From Bacillota bacterium (GTDB lineage: Bacteria; Bacillota; Clostridia; Lachnospirales; Lachnospiraceae), in assembly GCA_029226935.1 (NCBI GenBank), contig JAQXYZ010000139.1, positions 55,278-119,277 of the forward strand: a DNA stretch of 64,000 nucleotides, read 5' to 3'. The notes under the pieces were generated by a model. It ran no database searches and was not told the DNA's origin. It worked only from the letters and a program-made list of their open reading frames with translations. This document shows positions 54,069 through 63,696 of the stretch, in pieces. The translations under genes were made by a program, and so were the position numbers. The stretch's first letter is position 1. Every line of letters starts with the position of its first letter.

Positions 54069-54081
54069 AACAAGCCTTGTT
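54069..54081. promoter_or_regulatory. Palindrome upstream of leuC (candidate operator)
   Basis: AACAAG-C-CTTGTT, a perfect 6+1+6 inverted repeat, located in the 145-base leuC leader. A weak minus-strand promoter (TTTCAA, 16 bases, TAAAAT) overlaps it, so it is placed to control transcription. Confidence 0.45.
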
Positions 54082-54102
54082 TGAAAACATGCAAAATTTA
54101 AT

Positions 54103-54136
54103 CAAAAAATCCCTTACCCCATTCGAGTAAAGGACT
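54103..54136 (-). terminator. Terminator of the asparaginase gene
   Basis: A ten-base stem with two G-T pairs (TCCTTTACTC against GGGTAAGGGA), a five-base loop and six T residues on the minus strand, about 10 bases after the asparaginase stop. Confidence 0.8.
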
Positions 54137-54146
54137 TTTGTGCTTA

Positions 54147-55166
54147 TCAAGGCAATATTTCATAGTAAATATTCTGTTCCATCAATTTCCTTGCATCCAC
54201 ACTCTTCTGATTGTATGCAAGAACAAGTTTCGCATAAGCTGCTTCCGTAGAAATATTTGTAAGCGGAATCACGCCTGAATTCAATAGTTCCGCGCTGGTT
54301 GCATACAGCTTCTCTGAGGGTTTAAAGGAGCTTGCATAGACCTCTATGCCCTGTTTCCTGCATCTGTTCACAAATTCCACTGCCGAATATCTGCCCTCTC
54401 CTCCGCATACGGTAGCTGCATGGTAAGTACAGTGAAGCACTGCTCCCACATGCTCATCCAACAGAATTTTTTTATAGTCCATTCCCGGATAGGGTCTGAT
54501 CAGCAGAATGTTCTTTTCAAAGGCATTGTTTCTAATCACAAGTTTTTCTCTGGGCGCATTCAATTCTTCCAACATTGGGTTTTGTTCATGTACAATTCTT
54601 TCAAAATGCTCATTATCCACCCTCCCGAAATCTATGCCCCCATAACTGGAGAACTGATCCAGATAGGTATCTGCTTCCTGCAGCCTTGTCGGAAGATATA
54701 CAATATTATCTTTTTTGTCATTCTGGAATATGACAAAAACACCTTTTACCTTTCTTTCACGAATAAAGGATACCGCATTACAAAAGTTTGCAAGGCCATT
54801 GCTTCTCGTATCCTCCAATGCATAATTGCTTGCAATCAAAACAATTGGAATTGTGGTATGTGCAAAGCAAAAGCCTGTCATTGCAGCCGTATAGGCAAGT
54901 GTATCCGAACCATGGGTAATAATAATTCCATCGTATTCATCAAAATTCATCTGGTCCAGACAGTCAAATAATGTTTTCCAATATGCCGGAACTAAGTTTT
55001 CACTTAATATATTCATTGGCTGAATTACTTCAAACTCCGTGTCTATACCATAATTTTCCTGATACAGCGTTATCAGACGGCAGGCTGCCGCTGAATTCAC
55101 ATCGATGATGTTTTCATCAATTTTGCTTCCAATGGTTCCTCCGGTCAAAACTACAAGAATTCTCAC
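54147..55166 (-). CDS. L-asparaginase (type I/II family)
   Basis: Hydrolyses asparagine to aspartate and ammonia. L-T-G-G-T-I-G-S-K near 8-16 holds the nucleophilic threonine (Thr11), and I-I-T-H-G-S-D-T-L-A-Y-T-A near 81-93 the second catalytic motif. Length 339 fits; no signal peptide, so it is cytoplasmic. Start is GTG with GAGGAG upstream. It sits alone between the ilvC terminator and leuC, with its own terminator. Confidence 0.88.
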   Translation of the reverse strand: MRILVVLTGGTIGSKIDENIIDVNSAAACRLITLYQENYGIDTEFEVIQPMNILSENLVPAYWKTLFDCLDQMNFDEYDGIIITHGSDTLAYTAAMTGFCFAHTTIPIVLIASNYALEDTRSNGLANFCNAVSFIRERKVKGVFVIFQNDKKDNIVYLPTRLQEADTYLDQFSSYGGIDFGRVDNEHFERIVHEQNPMLEELNAPREKLVIRNNAFEKNILLIRPYPGMDYKKILLDEHVGAVLHCTYHAATVCGGEGRYSAVEFVNRCRKQGIEVYASSFKPSEKLYATSAELLNSGVIPLTNISTEAAYAKLVLAYNQKSVDARKLMEQNIYYEILP

Positions 55167-55202
55167 AAATACGCTCCTCTTAATAAATATGATCTGTCGA
55201 AT

Positions 55203-55235
55203 AAAAGCCGGGGAATTTTAGTCCCCCGGCTTTTG
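55203..55235 (-). terminator. Terminator of ilvC
   Basis: An 11-base GC-rich stem (AAAAGCCGGGG and complement) with a short loop and a T run on the minus strand, 20 bases after the ilvC stop. Confidence 0.88.
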
Positions 55236-55254
55236 TATCCAAAATATAATCCGA

Positions 55255-56843
<1,589 letters not shown>

Positions 56844-56872
56844 CTTTTCATCCTCCTTAATGTTTGCGTTCT

Positions 56873-56901
56873 ATTGTATCAATATCCATACAAAAAGTCA
56901 A
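56873..56901 (-). promoter_or_regulatory. Sigma-A promoter of ilvN copy 2 (and possibly ilvC)
   Basis: TTGACT, 17-base spacer, TACAAT on the minus strand, 30 bases upstream of the start codon. Confidence 0.82.
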
Positions 56902-56932
56902 CTTACATAATTAACTAATATATTGATTTATT

Positions 56933-57418
56933 TTATTCTGTTTCATTACATTTCTGCAATGCCAGTGTTCCGGTACGCGCTACTTCCACAATGCTTACTG
57001 ACTGGAACATGCTGATTAGCAGCTGAACGCGTTCAGGCGTATCGCACATCTGAATCAGCATCATATTCTTAGACATATCTACAATCTGTGCATTCATAAT
57101 TTCACAGATCTCCATAATGTCCCGACGATTGCTCTTATTGTATTTTACTTTAATAAGAAGCAGTTCTCTACTGATGCTGCTCGCCTCATCGAAGGTTTTT
57201 ACCTTGATGACATCAAGTTTCTTATTCAACTGCTTTTCAATCTGTTCAATGGTACGCTTATCGCCGCTGCTGACAATGGTCATGCAGGAAACATCCGCAT
57301 GATCTGTTTCTCCAACTGCCAAAGAATCAATGTTAAAGCAACGTCTCGAAAACAAACCCGCAACCTTGCAGAGCACACCAGAACGGTTTTCTACCAAAAC
57401 GGAATAAATCTTTTTCAT
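56933..57418 (-). CDS. Acetolactate synthase small (regulatory) subunit, copy 1
   Basis: Second ACT-domain small-subunit paralogue, 161 residues from ATG 57418 (GGGGGT site; the frame is also open to 57463, overlapping ilvB). It begins M-K-K-I-Y-S-V-L-V-E-N-R-S-G-V-L and keeps the valine-site Asn/Gly/Asn pattern, but it is clearly diverged from copy 2, especially in the C-terminal half, and lacks the G-L-G-R-G end. It overlaps no gene and follows ilvB by 11 bases. Whether both pair with the same IlvB, or this one tunes a different response, is unknown. Confidence 0.9.
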   Translation of the reverse strand: MKKIYSVLVENRSGVLCKVAGLFSRRCFNIDSLAVGETDHADVSCMTIVSSGDKRTIEQIEKQLNKKLDVIKVKTFDEASSISRELLLIKVKYNKSNRRDIMEICEIMNAQIVDMSKNMMLIQMCDTPERVQLLISMFQSVSIVEVARTGTLALQKCNETE

Positions 57419-57429
57419 ATCAGCACCCC

Positions 57430-59046
57430 CTATCTTACCAAATCCATGGGATCTATCAGGCATTCCAAAAGCACGGATTCATCCTTCCCAAGAAATTCAT
57501 CCAAAATCTCATCTGCCCTGTTCATATTCTCAAGTCTCAGAAACTTCATATCATAGGCTGACGAAAGTTTCTCAAGGTCAGGACTTCCCGACAAGTCTAC
57601 CACCGAATAATGATCCTTATAGGTATAATGCTGATACTCTCTTACCATTCCAAGATAATTATTTTTCAATATTACAATTTTAACAGGAATATCATGCTGA
57701 CGCATGGTAGCAAGCTCCATCATGGACATCTGGAAGGAGCCATCGCCACAGACTGCGATAACCTGCTTAGACTTGTCTGCAAGCTTTGCTCCCATCGCTG
57801 CCGGAATGGAATAACCCATGGTTCCCATACCGCCGGAGGTAAGAAATCTTCCATCCTTCACAATATGATATCCACATGACCATATCTGATTTTGTCCCAC
57901 ATCTGCCACATAAATGCCGTCATCCTGCATTTTTTCGGACATCATGGTAATAAAGGCTGCCGGATCCACATAATTGGGGTTGGGATTTCTCTTAGGTGCC
58001 ATCTTCGTTTTGTATTCATTTAATGAGTTAAGCCACTCCCTATGCTCACAGGAGAATTCCTGTATCTGGAGCTCCTCAAAAATATGTTTTGCATCCCCTA
58101 CAAGAGGAATGGTAGGACCTACGTTCTTGCCAATTTCGGCAGGGTCTACATCAATATGAATCAAAACTTTATTTTCGGTAATTAAATCAGGCTGGCTTAC
58201 CGCACGGTCTGCCACTCTCGCTCCTACCATAATAAGCAGATCTGATTCATTCATTGCACGGTTTGCGTAAGGTTTGCCGTTATTTCCCACCATACCAAAA
58301 TAAAGCGGATGTTTTGTAGGCATTACTCCAATTCCCATCATCGTGGATACTACCGGTATCTGATGCTTTTCAGTAAATCTGCGAAGCTCCTTTTCCCCAT
58401 CAGAGAGTAACACCCCGCCACCTGCACAGATAATTGGTCGCTTTGATTTCTCAAGTTCTGCAACCACCTTTTTGATCTGTGCCATATTTCCTTTTACTGT
58501 AGGCTTATATGTACGCATGGAAATCGTTTCAGGATAAGCAAATTTCTTGATTTCCGCATTCTGTATATCAATAGGAACATCTATCAGAACAGGACCTTTT
58601 CTTCCCGTGTTTGCAATATGAAATGCCTCCTTGAAAATACGGGGAATGTCGCTGACATTCTTTACCAGATAGCTATATTTTACAAAAGATTCCACGGCAC
58701 CTGTAATATCTGCCTCCTGAAACACATCGCTTCCAAGCAGTTCTGAATTAACCTGACCGGTAATACATACCAGTGGAATGCTGTCTGCAAATGCAGTGGC
58801 AATACCGGTAATCACATTCGTTGCTCCCGGACCTGATGTAACGGCACATACACCCACTTTACCGGACACTCGTGCAAGTCCACTTGCCGCATGAGCTGCA
58901 TTCTGTTCTGTTCTGATTAATACCGTCTGAATAGGTGACTCCAAAATACTGTTATAAAATGGGCAGATGGCTACACCCGGATAACCAAAAACATATTCTA
59001 CCCCTTCTGCCTCCAAACATTTTACAATTGCGTCTGCTCCTATCAT
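57430..59046 (-). CDS. ilvB: Acetolactate synthase large (catalytic) subunit IlvB
   Basis: Thiamine-diphosphate enzyme condensing two pyruvates, or pyruvate with 2-oxobutyrate. Catalytic glutamate in I-R-T-E-Q-N-A-A-H-A-A near 45-55, G-P-G-A-T-N near 72-77, the FAD-region middle domain, and the ThDP/Mg motif G-D-G-S-F-Q-M-S near 440-447. Length 538 is slightly short but complete. Followed by ilvN copy 1. It lies downstream of a membrane coiled-coil protein and metH, probably transcribed from the metH promoter. Confidence 0.94.
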   Translation of the reverse strand: MIGADAIVKCLEAEGVEYVFGYPGVAICPFYNSILESPIQTVLIRTEQNAAHAASGLARVSGKVGVCAVTSGPGATNVITGIATAFADSIPLVCITGQVNSELLGSDVFQEADITGAVESFVKYSYLVKNVSDIPRIFKEAFHIANTGRKGPVLIDVPIDIQNAEIKKFAYPETISMRTYKPTVKGNMAQIKKVVAELEKSKRPIICAGGGVLLSDGEKELRRFTEKHQIPVVSTMMGIGVMPTKHPLYFGMVGNNGKPYANRAMNESDLLIMVGARVADRAVSQPDLITENKVLIHIDVDPAEIGKNVGPTIPLVGDAKHIFEELQIQEFSCEHREWLNSLNEYKTKMAPKRNPNPNYVDPAAFITMMSEKMQDDGIYVADVGQNQIWSCGYHIVKDGRFLTSGGMGTMGYSIPAAMGAKLADKSKQVIAVCGDGSFQMSMMELATMRQHDIPVKIVILKNNYLGMVREYQHYTYKDHYSVVDLSGSPDLEKLSSAYDMKFLRLENMNRADEILDEFLGKDESVLLECLIDPMDLVR

Positions 59047-59066
59047 TTTTTTATCCTTTCAATCCC

Positions 59067-59540
59067 TTAAAATTTTTTAAAAAAGTCCGCCAGCGGCTTT
59101 ACCACAGCGCCTAAATCCTTAATTGCCTTGTTCAGTCCTTCAAAGTCCACCGCCTCTATCTTTTCCATGACTTTCGCAACGGACTCCGCATTTTCGGTTA
59201 TGAAAGTATCCATATTGTCTCCCATTCCCGTTATAGATGCGCTCATCTGTGTTACGCTCTCAATCGCTGTATCGGCAAGGGCAATGGTTTCTGATACCTG
59301 CGCCATAATTTCATTTGCATTGTCCACCGTTCTAAGTACCTGCGGAACGATCATAAGCGCACAAACTGCCAATACCCCCGCAATGACAATTGCTGCTGCT
59401 GTCCTGACTCTTGCATAAAAAAGCTGCTTTTCTGAATTATTGACAAGTTTCTCCAGATAGTCCCGTTCCGTCAGTTCCTGCTCTGCCACAGTCTTCTCCT
59501 GTAAATCCTGCTGAGTTATCTTCTGTTCTTCATTCCCCAT
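59067..59540 (-). CDS. Hypothetical membrane-anchored coiled-coil protein
   Basis: Unrecognised family, 157 residues. A charged cytoplasmic N-terminus (1-45, rich in Q, E, K), one membrane helix near 47-70 (A-A-A-I-V-I-A-G-V-L-A-V-C-A-L-M-I-V) and an outside helical region about 72-150 with heptad-like spacing (A-N-E-I-M-A-Q-V-S-E-T-I, S-A-S-I-T-G-M-G), resembling the sensing part of chemoreceptor-like proteins but without a signalling domain. Separated from metH by two bases and from ilvB by 20. A link to methionine or branched-chain amino acid metabolism is only positional. Confidence 0.7.
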   Translation of the reverse strand: MGNEEQKITQQDLQEKTVAEQELTERDYLEKLVNNSEKQLFYARVRTAAAIVIAGVLAVCALMIVPQVLRTVDNANEIMAQVSETIALADTAIESVTQMSASITGMGDNMDTFITENAESVAKVMEKIEAVDFEGLNKAIKDLGAVVKPLADFFKKF

Positions 59541-59542
59541 AT

Positions 59543-62023
59543 TTATTCCTCCATCCCCAATAATTTTTTTGCTACCTTGACCGCCTCCGCTGCATCCCTG
59601 GAATATCCGTCCGCACCAATTTCCTCTGCAAACTCCTGAGTAATTACAGCACCGCCTATCATAATTTTGGCATCTATATTACATTCTCTGGCATAATCCA
59701 CCACCTTTTTCATCTCAAGCATAGTGGTAGTCATAAGCGCCGATAACGCAATAATCTTTGCATGGTGTTCAGTTGCTGCATCCACAATGGTTTCTTTCGT
59801 GACATCCTTACCAAGATCAATTACTTGAAACCCATAATTTTTCAGCATTAATGCCACCAAATTTTTGCCTATATCATGAATGTCTCCTTCCACCGTTGCA
59901 ATTACCACCACAGGCATTTCCCCAGCCTGTTCTCCGGTTGTGAGAAGCGGCTCCAGATATTCAATGGCAAGTTTCATGGACTCTGCACTTGCAATAAGCT
60001 GTGGAAGGAAATATTTCCCCTTATCAAACAGTTCTCCAACCTCATTAATTGCCGGAAGAAGTAACTCATTCAATATATAAGACGCTTCCTCACCTTCTTC
60101 CACTGCCTTCTGGGTATGTTCCCTGATTTGTTTCCGGTTTCCTTTCATAACATCCTGATAAATCTGATGCATTGATGAAAGATCCTGCTTAGAAATCCCC
60201 TTTCCGGCTTCTTCCTTTTTCGCTGCGGTAACAGTGTCAGCCATAAGACTCTGCTGCTTTGCCGCAAGTGCTGCCGCTCTTTCCTTATAGGATGCCATTC
60301 TTTCTATATATCGTACATCTGCCTCCTCCTTATTCATCAGAAGATCAGACGCAAAGACCATATTAACCAACAGTTCCTGTGACGGATTTGCAATTGCCAT
60401 AGTAAGCCCTTCCTGAATAGCCATCGTAAGGAATGCTGTATTTACAAAGCTCCTTTCCGGTAATCCAAAGGAGATATTAGACAAACCGCAAGTTGTCGCA
60501 AAGCCTTTAGATTTACAATATCGAATCGTCTCCAGTACTTCCCTTGCTGCCCTGGGATTTGCCCCCACCGTAGTAACAAGTCCGTCCACAATAATATCTT
60601 CCTTAGTCATTCCCATATCCAGTGCCATCTGACTGATTTGATCTATAATGGAAATCTTTTCTTCCAGACTCTCCGGTAATCCCTTATCTGATAAGGGAAG
60701 AAGGATAAACATGGCACCATATTTTTTTGCAATTGGTAAAAGCTTGCTAAGCTTTTCAGTTTCTCCCGATATCGAGTTAATCAATGCTCTTCCCGGATAT
60801 CTACGCAATGCTGCTTCAATCACATCCACATGGCTGGAATCAATGGAAAGGGGAAGGTTCGTTGCCACCGTCACTTCATCAAGAACTTTAAGCATCATTT
60901 CCTTTTCATTGATGCCACTCATTCCCATGTTAATGTCAAGCAATGCCGCGCCACACTCTTCCTGCTCCTCGGTAAAGGTCAAAACCATATCAAGGCTTCC
61001 TGCCCGGAGTTCTTCCTGTAATTTCTTTTTGCCGGTAGGATTAATACGTTCTCCCACAATCATAAATGGCGAATCAAGCCCAAATGCAACTGTCTTTCTT
61101 TCACTGCTAAGATACCTGATGCCCTCTCTGAAATGAGACTGTACCTCCATTGCTGCTGTTGCTTCCACCAGCTTATGAATGTATTCAGGAGAAGTGCCGC
61201 AGCATCCTCCTAAGACAGATGCCCCTGCTTCCACCAACTTTTTCATGTCCCGCGCAAAAGTATCGGCATCCATATCATAAACCGTTTCCCCTGCTTCATT
61301 CAGGCTTGGCATACCGGCATTAGGCTTGGCAATCACCGGGATTGAAACCGCCTTGGAAATTTCACGTATCAGTTCAATCATTTTATCCGGTCCTGTAGAA
61401 CAGTTTGCGCCAATCGCACATGCCCCCAGCTTTTCCAAGGTCACGGCTGCAGTCACTCCATCGGTTCCGTAAAGGGTTCTTCCATCACTTTCAAAGGTAA
61501 GAGTTGCCATGACAGGCAGCTCACAGACCTCCTTAGCTGCAATCAACGCCGCTCTGGTTTCCTGCAGACTCATCATGGTTTCTACAACCAAAAGATCTGC
61601 TCCTGCATCATTAAGCAGCCTGATCTGTTCCTTATATATGTCAATCAGTTCCTCAAAGTCCATGTCACCCATAGGCACAAGCTGTCTTCCGGTCATAGTA
61701 ATATCTCCGGCAACAAGCGCTTTATCCCCGGCTGCCTCCTTTGAAAGCGCTACCAGCTGATGGTTGATCTCAGAAATCTGATTCTCCAGCCCATATTCTC
61801 TTAACTTGATACGGTTTGCCGTAAAGGTAGGCGCATAAATGATATTGCTTCCCGCCTCCACATATTCCCTTTGGAATTCTACAAAAATATCGGGATGCTC
61901 TATAATCCATTTCTCCGGGCAAACTCCACCGGGCATGCCTCTTTTTAGCAGATTCGAACCGGTAGCTCCATCCAGATAAATAAGTTTATTTTTTGTTAAT
62001 TTCCAAAATTCTTCAATCTTCAC
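59543..62023 (-). CDS. metH: Cobalamin-dependent methionine synthase MetH without reactivation domain
   Basis: Transfers methyl from methyltetrahydrofolate to homocysteine. Domains in order: homocysteine-binding (about 5-290; zinc cysteines in G-A-N-C-S-T-G and G-G-C-C-G-T-S), pterin-binding (about 305-580; D-S-S and N-S-I-S-G-E motifs), cap and B12-binding (about 620-826; E-G-D-I-H-D-I-G-K-N with the cobalt-ligand histidine). The C-terminal AdoMet reactivation domain of E. coli MetH (about 1200 residues) is missing. GTG at 62023 is preferred: GGAG lies seven bases upstream. Reactivation must come from another protein. Confidence 0.93.
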   Translation of the reverse strand: MKIEEFWKLTKNKLIYLDGATGSNLLKRGMPGGVCPEKWIIEHPDIFVEFQREYVEAGSNIIYAPTFTANRIKLREYGLENQISEINHQLVALSKEAAGDKALVAGDITMTGRQLVPMGDMDFEELIDIYKEQIRLLNDAGADLLVVETMMSLQETRAALIAAKEVCELPVMATLTFESDGRTLYGTDGVTAAVTLEKLGACAIGANCSTGPDKMIELIREISKAVSIPVIAKPNAGMPSLNEAGETVYDMDADTFARDMKKLVEAGASVLGGCCGTSPEYIHKLVEATAAMEVQSHFREGIRYLSSERKTVAFGLDSPFMIVGERINPTGKKKLQEELRAGSLDMVLTFTEEQEECGAALLDINMGMSGINEKEMMLKVLDEVTVATNLPLSIDSSHVDVIEAALRRYPGRALINSISGETEKLSKLLPIAKKYGAMFILLPLSDKGLPESLEEKISIIDQISQMALDMGMTKEDIIVDGLVTTVGANPRAAREVLETIRYCKSKGFATTCGLSNISFGLPERSFVNTAFLTMAIQEGLTMAIANPSQELLVNMVFASDLLMNKEEADVRYIERMASYKERAAALAAKQQSLMADTVTAAKKEEAGKGISKQDLSSMHQIYQDVMKGNRKQIREHTQKAVEEGEEASYILNELLLPAINEVGELFDKGKYFLPQLIASAESMKLAIEYLEPLLTTGEQAGEMPVVVIATVEGDIHDIGKNLVALMLKNYGFQVIDLGKDVTKETIVDAATEHHAKIIALSALMTTTMLEMKKVVDYARECNIDAKIMIGGAVITQEFAEEIGADGYSRDAAEAVKVAKKLLGMEE

Positions 62024-62063
62024 GTCCATACTCCACATATTGATTGTTTATACTGCTTTTTCA

Positions 62064-62092
62064 ATGTTAGCATAATTTTGTCAAAACTACAA
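62064..62092 (-). promoter_or_regulatory. Promoter of the metH-...-ilvB unit
   Basis: TTGTAG, 17-base spacer, TAACAT on the minus strand, about 41 bases upstream of the preferred metH start. Only 76 bases separate metH from the divergent gene, leaving no room for a SAM or cobalamin riboswitch. Confidence 0.6.
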
Positions 62093-62201
62093 TTTACAAA
62101 TATACGTTTTTTATATGGAATTATTTAATCCCTTGATTTCAAAATTCAACTATGATACTTTATTAATGTATATAACGGAGCCAAAGACAGGGGGATTTAT
62201 C

Positions 62202-62711
62202 TTGAAAAAATTAAACTTCAAAAAAAAGACAGCTTTTACCAGACATCTGCTCCTGCTTTTTTTGATGACGTTTACGTTGACCGGATGCGGCAAAAATGCT
62301 GAACTCGAAAACTATAAAGCAAATATGAATCAGTTCTTTGAAAATATAAGGGTTATTGATTCTTCCATGAATGCCATTGATCCCAATTCCGAAACTGCTG
62401 TCACAGAGCTTTTATCGTTACTGGACACCATGAACACTTCATTTGAACAGATGGCTTCTCTGGAGGTTCCTGACGGATTTCCCGGTGTAGAGGAACTTGC
62501 AGACGAAGCAAGCCAGTATATGGCAGAGGCAGTTTCCTATTATCATCAGGCCTATGATGGCGAATATGATGCCACCATGGAAGATGTTGCCCGACAGAAT
62601 TATGAACGCGCTAATGTAAGATTTCAATATATCGTTTCTATTCTGCATGGAAATATCCCGGAGGAAATCTACAGTACGGAAGATATGGATACACCGGAAG
62701 CAACTGAATAG
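62202..62711 (+). CDS. Hypothetical lipoprotein
   Basis: Family not recognised. TTG at 62202, with GGGGGA upstream, gives 169 residues starting with a lipoprotein signal: basic K-K-L-N-F-K-K-K, hydrophobic core and lipobox L-T-G-C near residue 27. The mature part is helical and acidic, with repeated N-x-F-x-E-N and A-S-Q-Y-M-A-E-A motifs, plausibly a helical bundle. ATG starts further upstream are less likely. Divergent from metH and alone in its transcription unit, with a shared terminator after it. Confidence 0.75.
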   Translation: MKKLNFKKKTAFTRHLLLLFLMTFTLTGCGKNAELENYKANMNQFFENIRVIDSSMNAIDPNSETAVTELLSLLDTMNTSFEQMASLEVPDGFPGVEELADEASQYMAEAVSYYHQAYDGEYDATMEDVARQNYERANVRFQYIVSILHGNIPEEIYSTEDMDTPEATE

Positions 62712-62732
62712 TGGATGAGCAAGCTTTATCAG

Positions 62733-62770
62733 ATTAAAAACGCCTGAGAAACATTCTCAGGCGTTTAATC
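62733..62770. terminator. Bidirectional terminator between lipoprotein and DUF4870 genes
   Basis: A 13-base perfect stem (AAACGCCTGAGAA and its complement) with a three-base loop, flanked by an A run on the left (T run for the minus strand) and T-rich sequence on the right. Convergent genes on both sides. Confidence 0.85.
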
Positions 62771-62812
62771 ATTTTGCATTAATCTTGTTCATGTAATTGT
62801 TAAAATTATACA

Positions 62813-63079
62813 TTACTTTAAGATTTTGATTTGTCCAATCAAGGGCACTTCCTTTTCTTCCTGATTGATTGCAGCGATAAATCCCATGAACCAACATACA
62901 ATCATAAAAATACCCCAAATCCAACCAATACAGGGAATAAATGAAAGCAGAGAAAATAATAAGATTACAAGAGCCTGATTAACATGGAATTTTGCTCCTT
63001 CCTTATCTCCAGCCAGAATTGCAATCAAAAAGCCAATCCATGTAAGATATGCTACAATGCCTGTTGTTTTCGCATCCAT
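62813..63079 (-). CDS. DUF4870-like small membrane protein
   Basis: An 88-residue protein with three hydrophobic segments: T-G-I-V-A-Y-L-T-W-I-G-F-L-I-A-I near 4-20, V-I-L-L-F-S-L-L-S-F-I-P-C near 38-50 and I-F-M-I-V-C-W-F-M-G-F near 56-68, then a short E-E-K-E-V tail. The K-F-H-x-N-Q-A motif is characteristic of DUF4870/Tic20-like proteins, of unknown function. ATG at 63079 follows a GAGGAGG site. It is the last of a set of small membrane genes with the zincin-like and DUF2752 genes. Confidence 0.82.
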   Translation of the reverse strand: MDAKTTGIVAYLTWIGFLIAILAGDKEGAKFHVNQALVILLFSLLSFIPCIGWIWGIFMIVCWFMGFIAAINQEEKEVPLIGQIKILK

Positions 63080-63157
63080 TTTAATTTCCTCCTCATACAA
63101 GGTTATGTATTATTTACGTTAATACTATACTCTATAAAAAAAGTTAACGCAAGCAAA

Positions 63158-63694
63158 TTATTTGCAAGCTGAATATACCGTCATTGATACACCAATATCC
63201 TGAACCAATATATCTTTCGGCATCTTTGAAAATTTGTATGTCACATAAATATCACCCACAGCACCGGAAATATTGCAGATCTGAATGAAATATACACACC
63301 AGAACCACGAAGCTTCAACAAAAAGATTTATCACAAGAAGAACAATCCCCCACACCACTACAGGTGCAAGTGCAATGATAATATAAGGTTTTTTGGTAAA
63401 ATAGGAGTTACTGCCCGCATAAGCATAAAGTCCTGTAAATCCATAATTTACCTTTGGAGTCCCAAAATACTTCATGCATATGCCATGTACCAGTTCATGC
63501 AGAACCATATACAGTATGAGTCCGACAATCATAAATACCAATCGTCCAAAATCGTTCTGTATATCAAACAGTGTGCTAATTGGAACAAAATAACCCTCTG
63601 GAAGTTCTGTCATGCAATTCATTTTAACCTCCATGCATATGGCAAATAAGCCTGTCATACTGCTCAAATACGAAATGTTGAACGCTTCTTTCAT
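63158..63694 (-). CDS. DUF3267 putative zinc metalloprotease-like membrane protein
   Basis: A 178-residue protein (ATG 63694; an upstream start overlaps the DUF2752 gene) with about four hydrophobic helices. The H-E-L-V-H sequence within L-I-L-Y-M-V-L-H-E-L-V-H-G near 80-92 is an HExxH-type zinc-binding motif set in a membrane helix, typical of DUF3267 and reminiscent of site-2 protease folds. A third metal ligand could not be assigned. Proteolysis is not proven. Ribosome site is weak, suggesting coupling with the upstream gene. Confidence 0.78.
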   Translation of the reverse strand: MKEAFNISYLSSMTGLFAICMEVKMNCMTELPEGYFVPISTLFDIQNDFGRLVFMIVGLILYMVLHELVHGICMKYFGTPKVNYGFTGLYAYAGSNSYFTKKPYIIIALAPVVVWGIVLLVINLFVEASWFWCVYFIQICNISGAVGDIYVTYKFSKMPKDILVQDIGVSMTVYSACK

Positions 63695-63696
63695 CA

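Noticed and set aside
54002..54146. Leucine T-box before leuC
   Set aside because: The 145-base gap holds the asparaginase terminator, a palindrome and promoter; no T-box core sequence or antiterminator was seen.
62024..62114. SAM or cobalamin riboswitch before metH
   Set aside because: The gap is far too short for either aptamer and holds a plain promoter.
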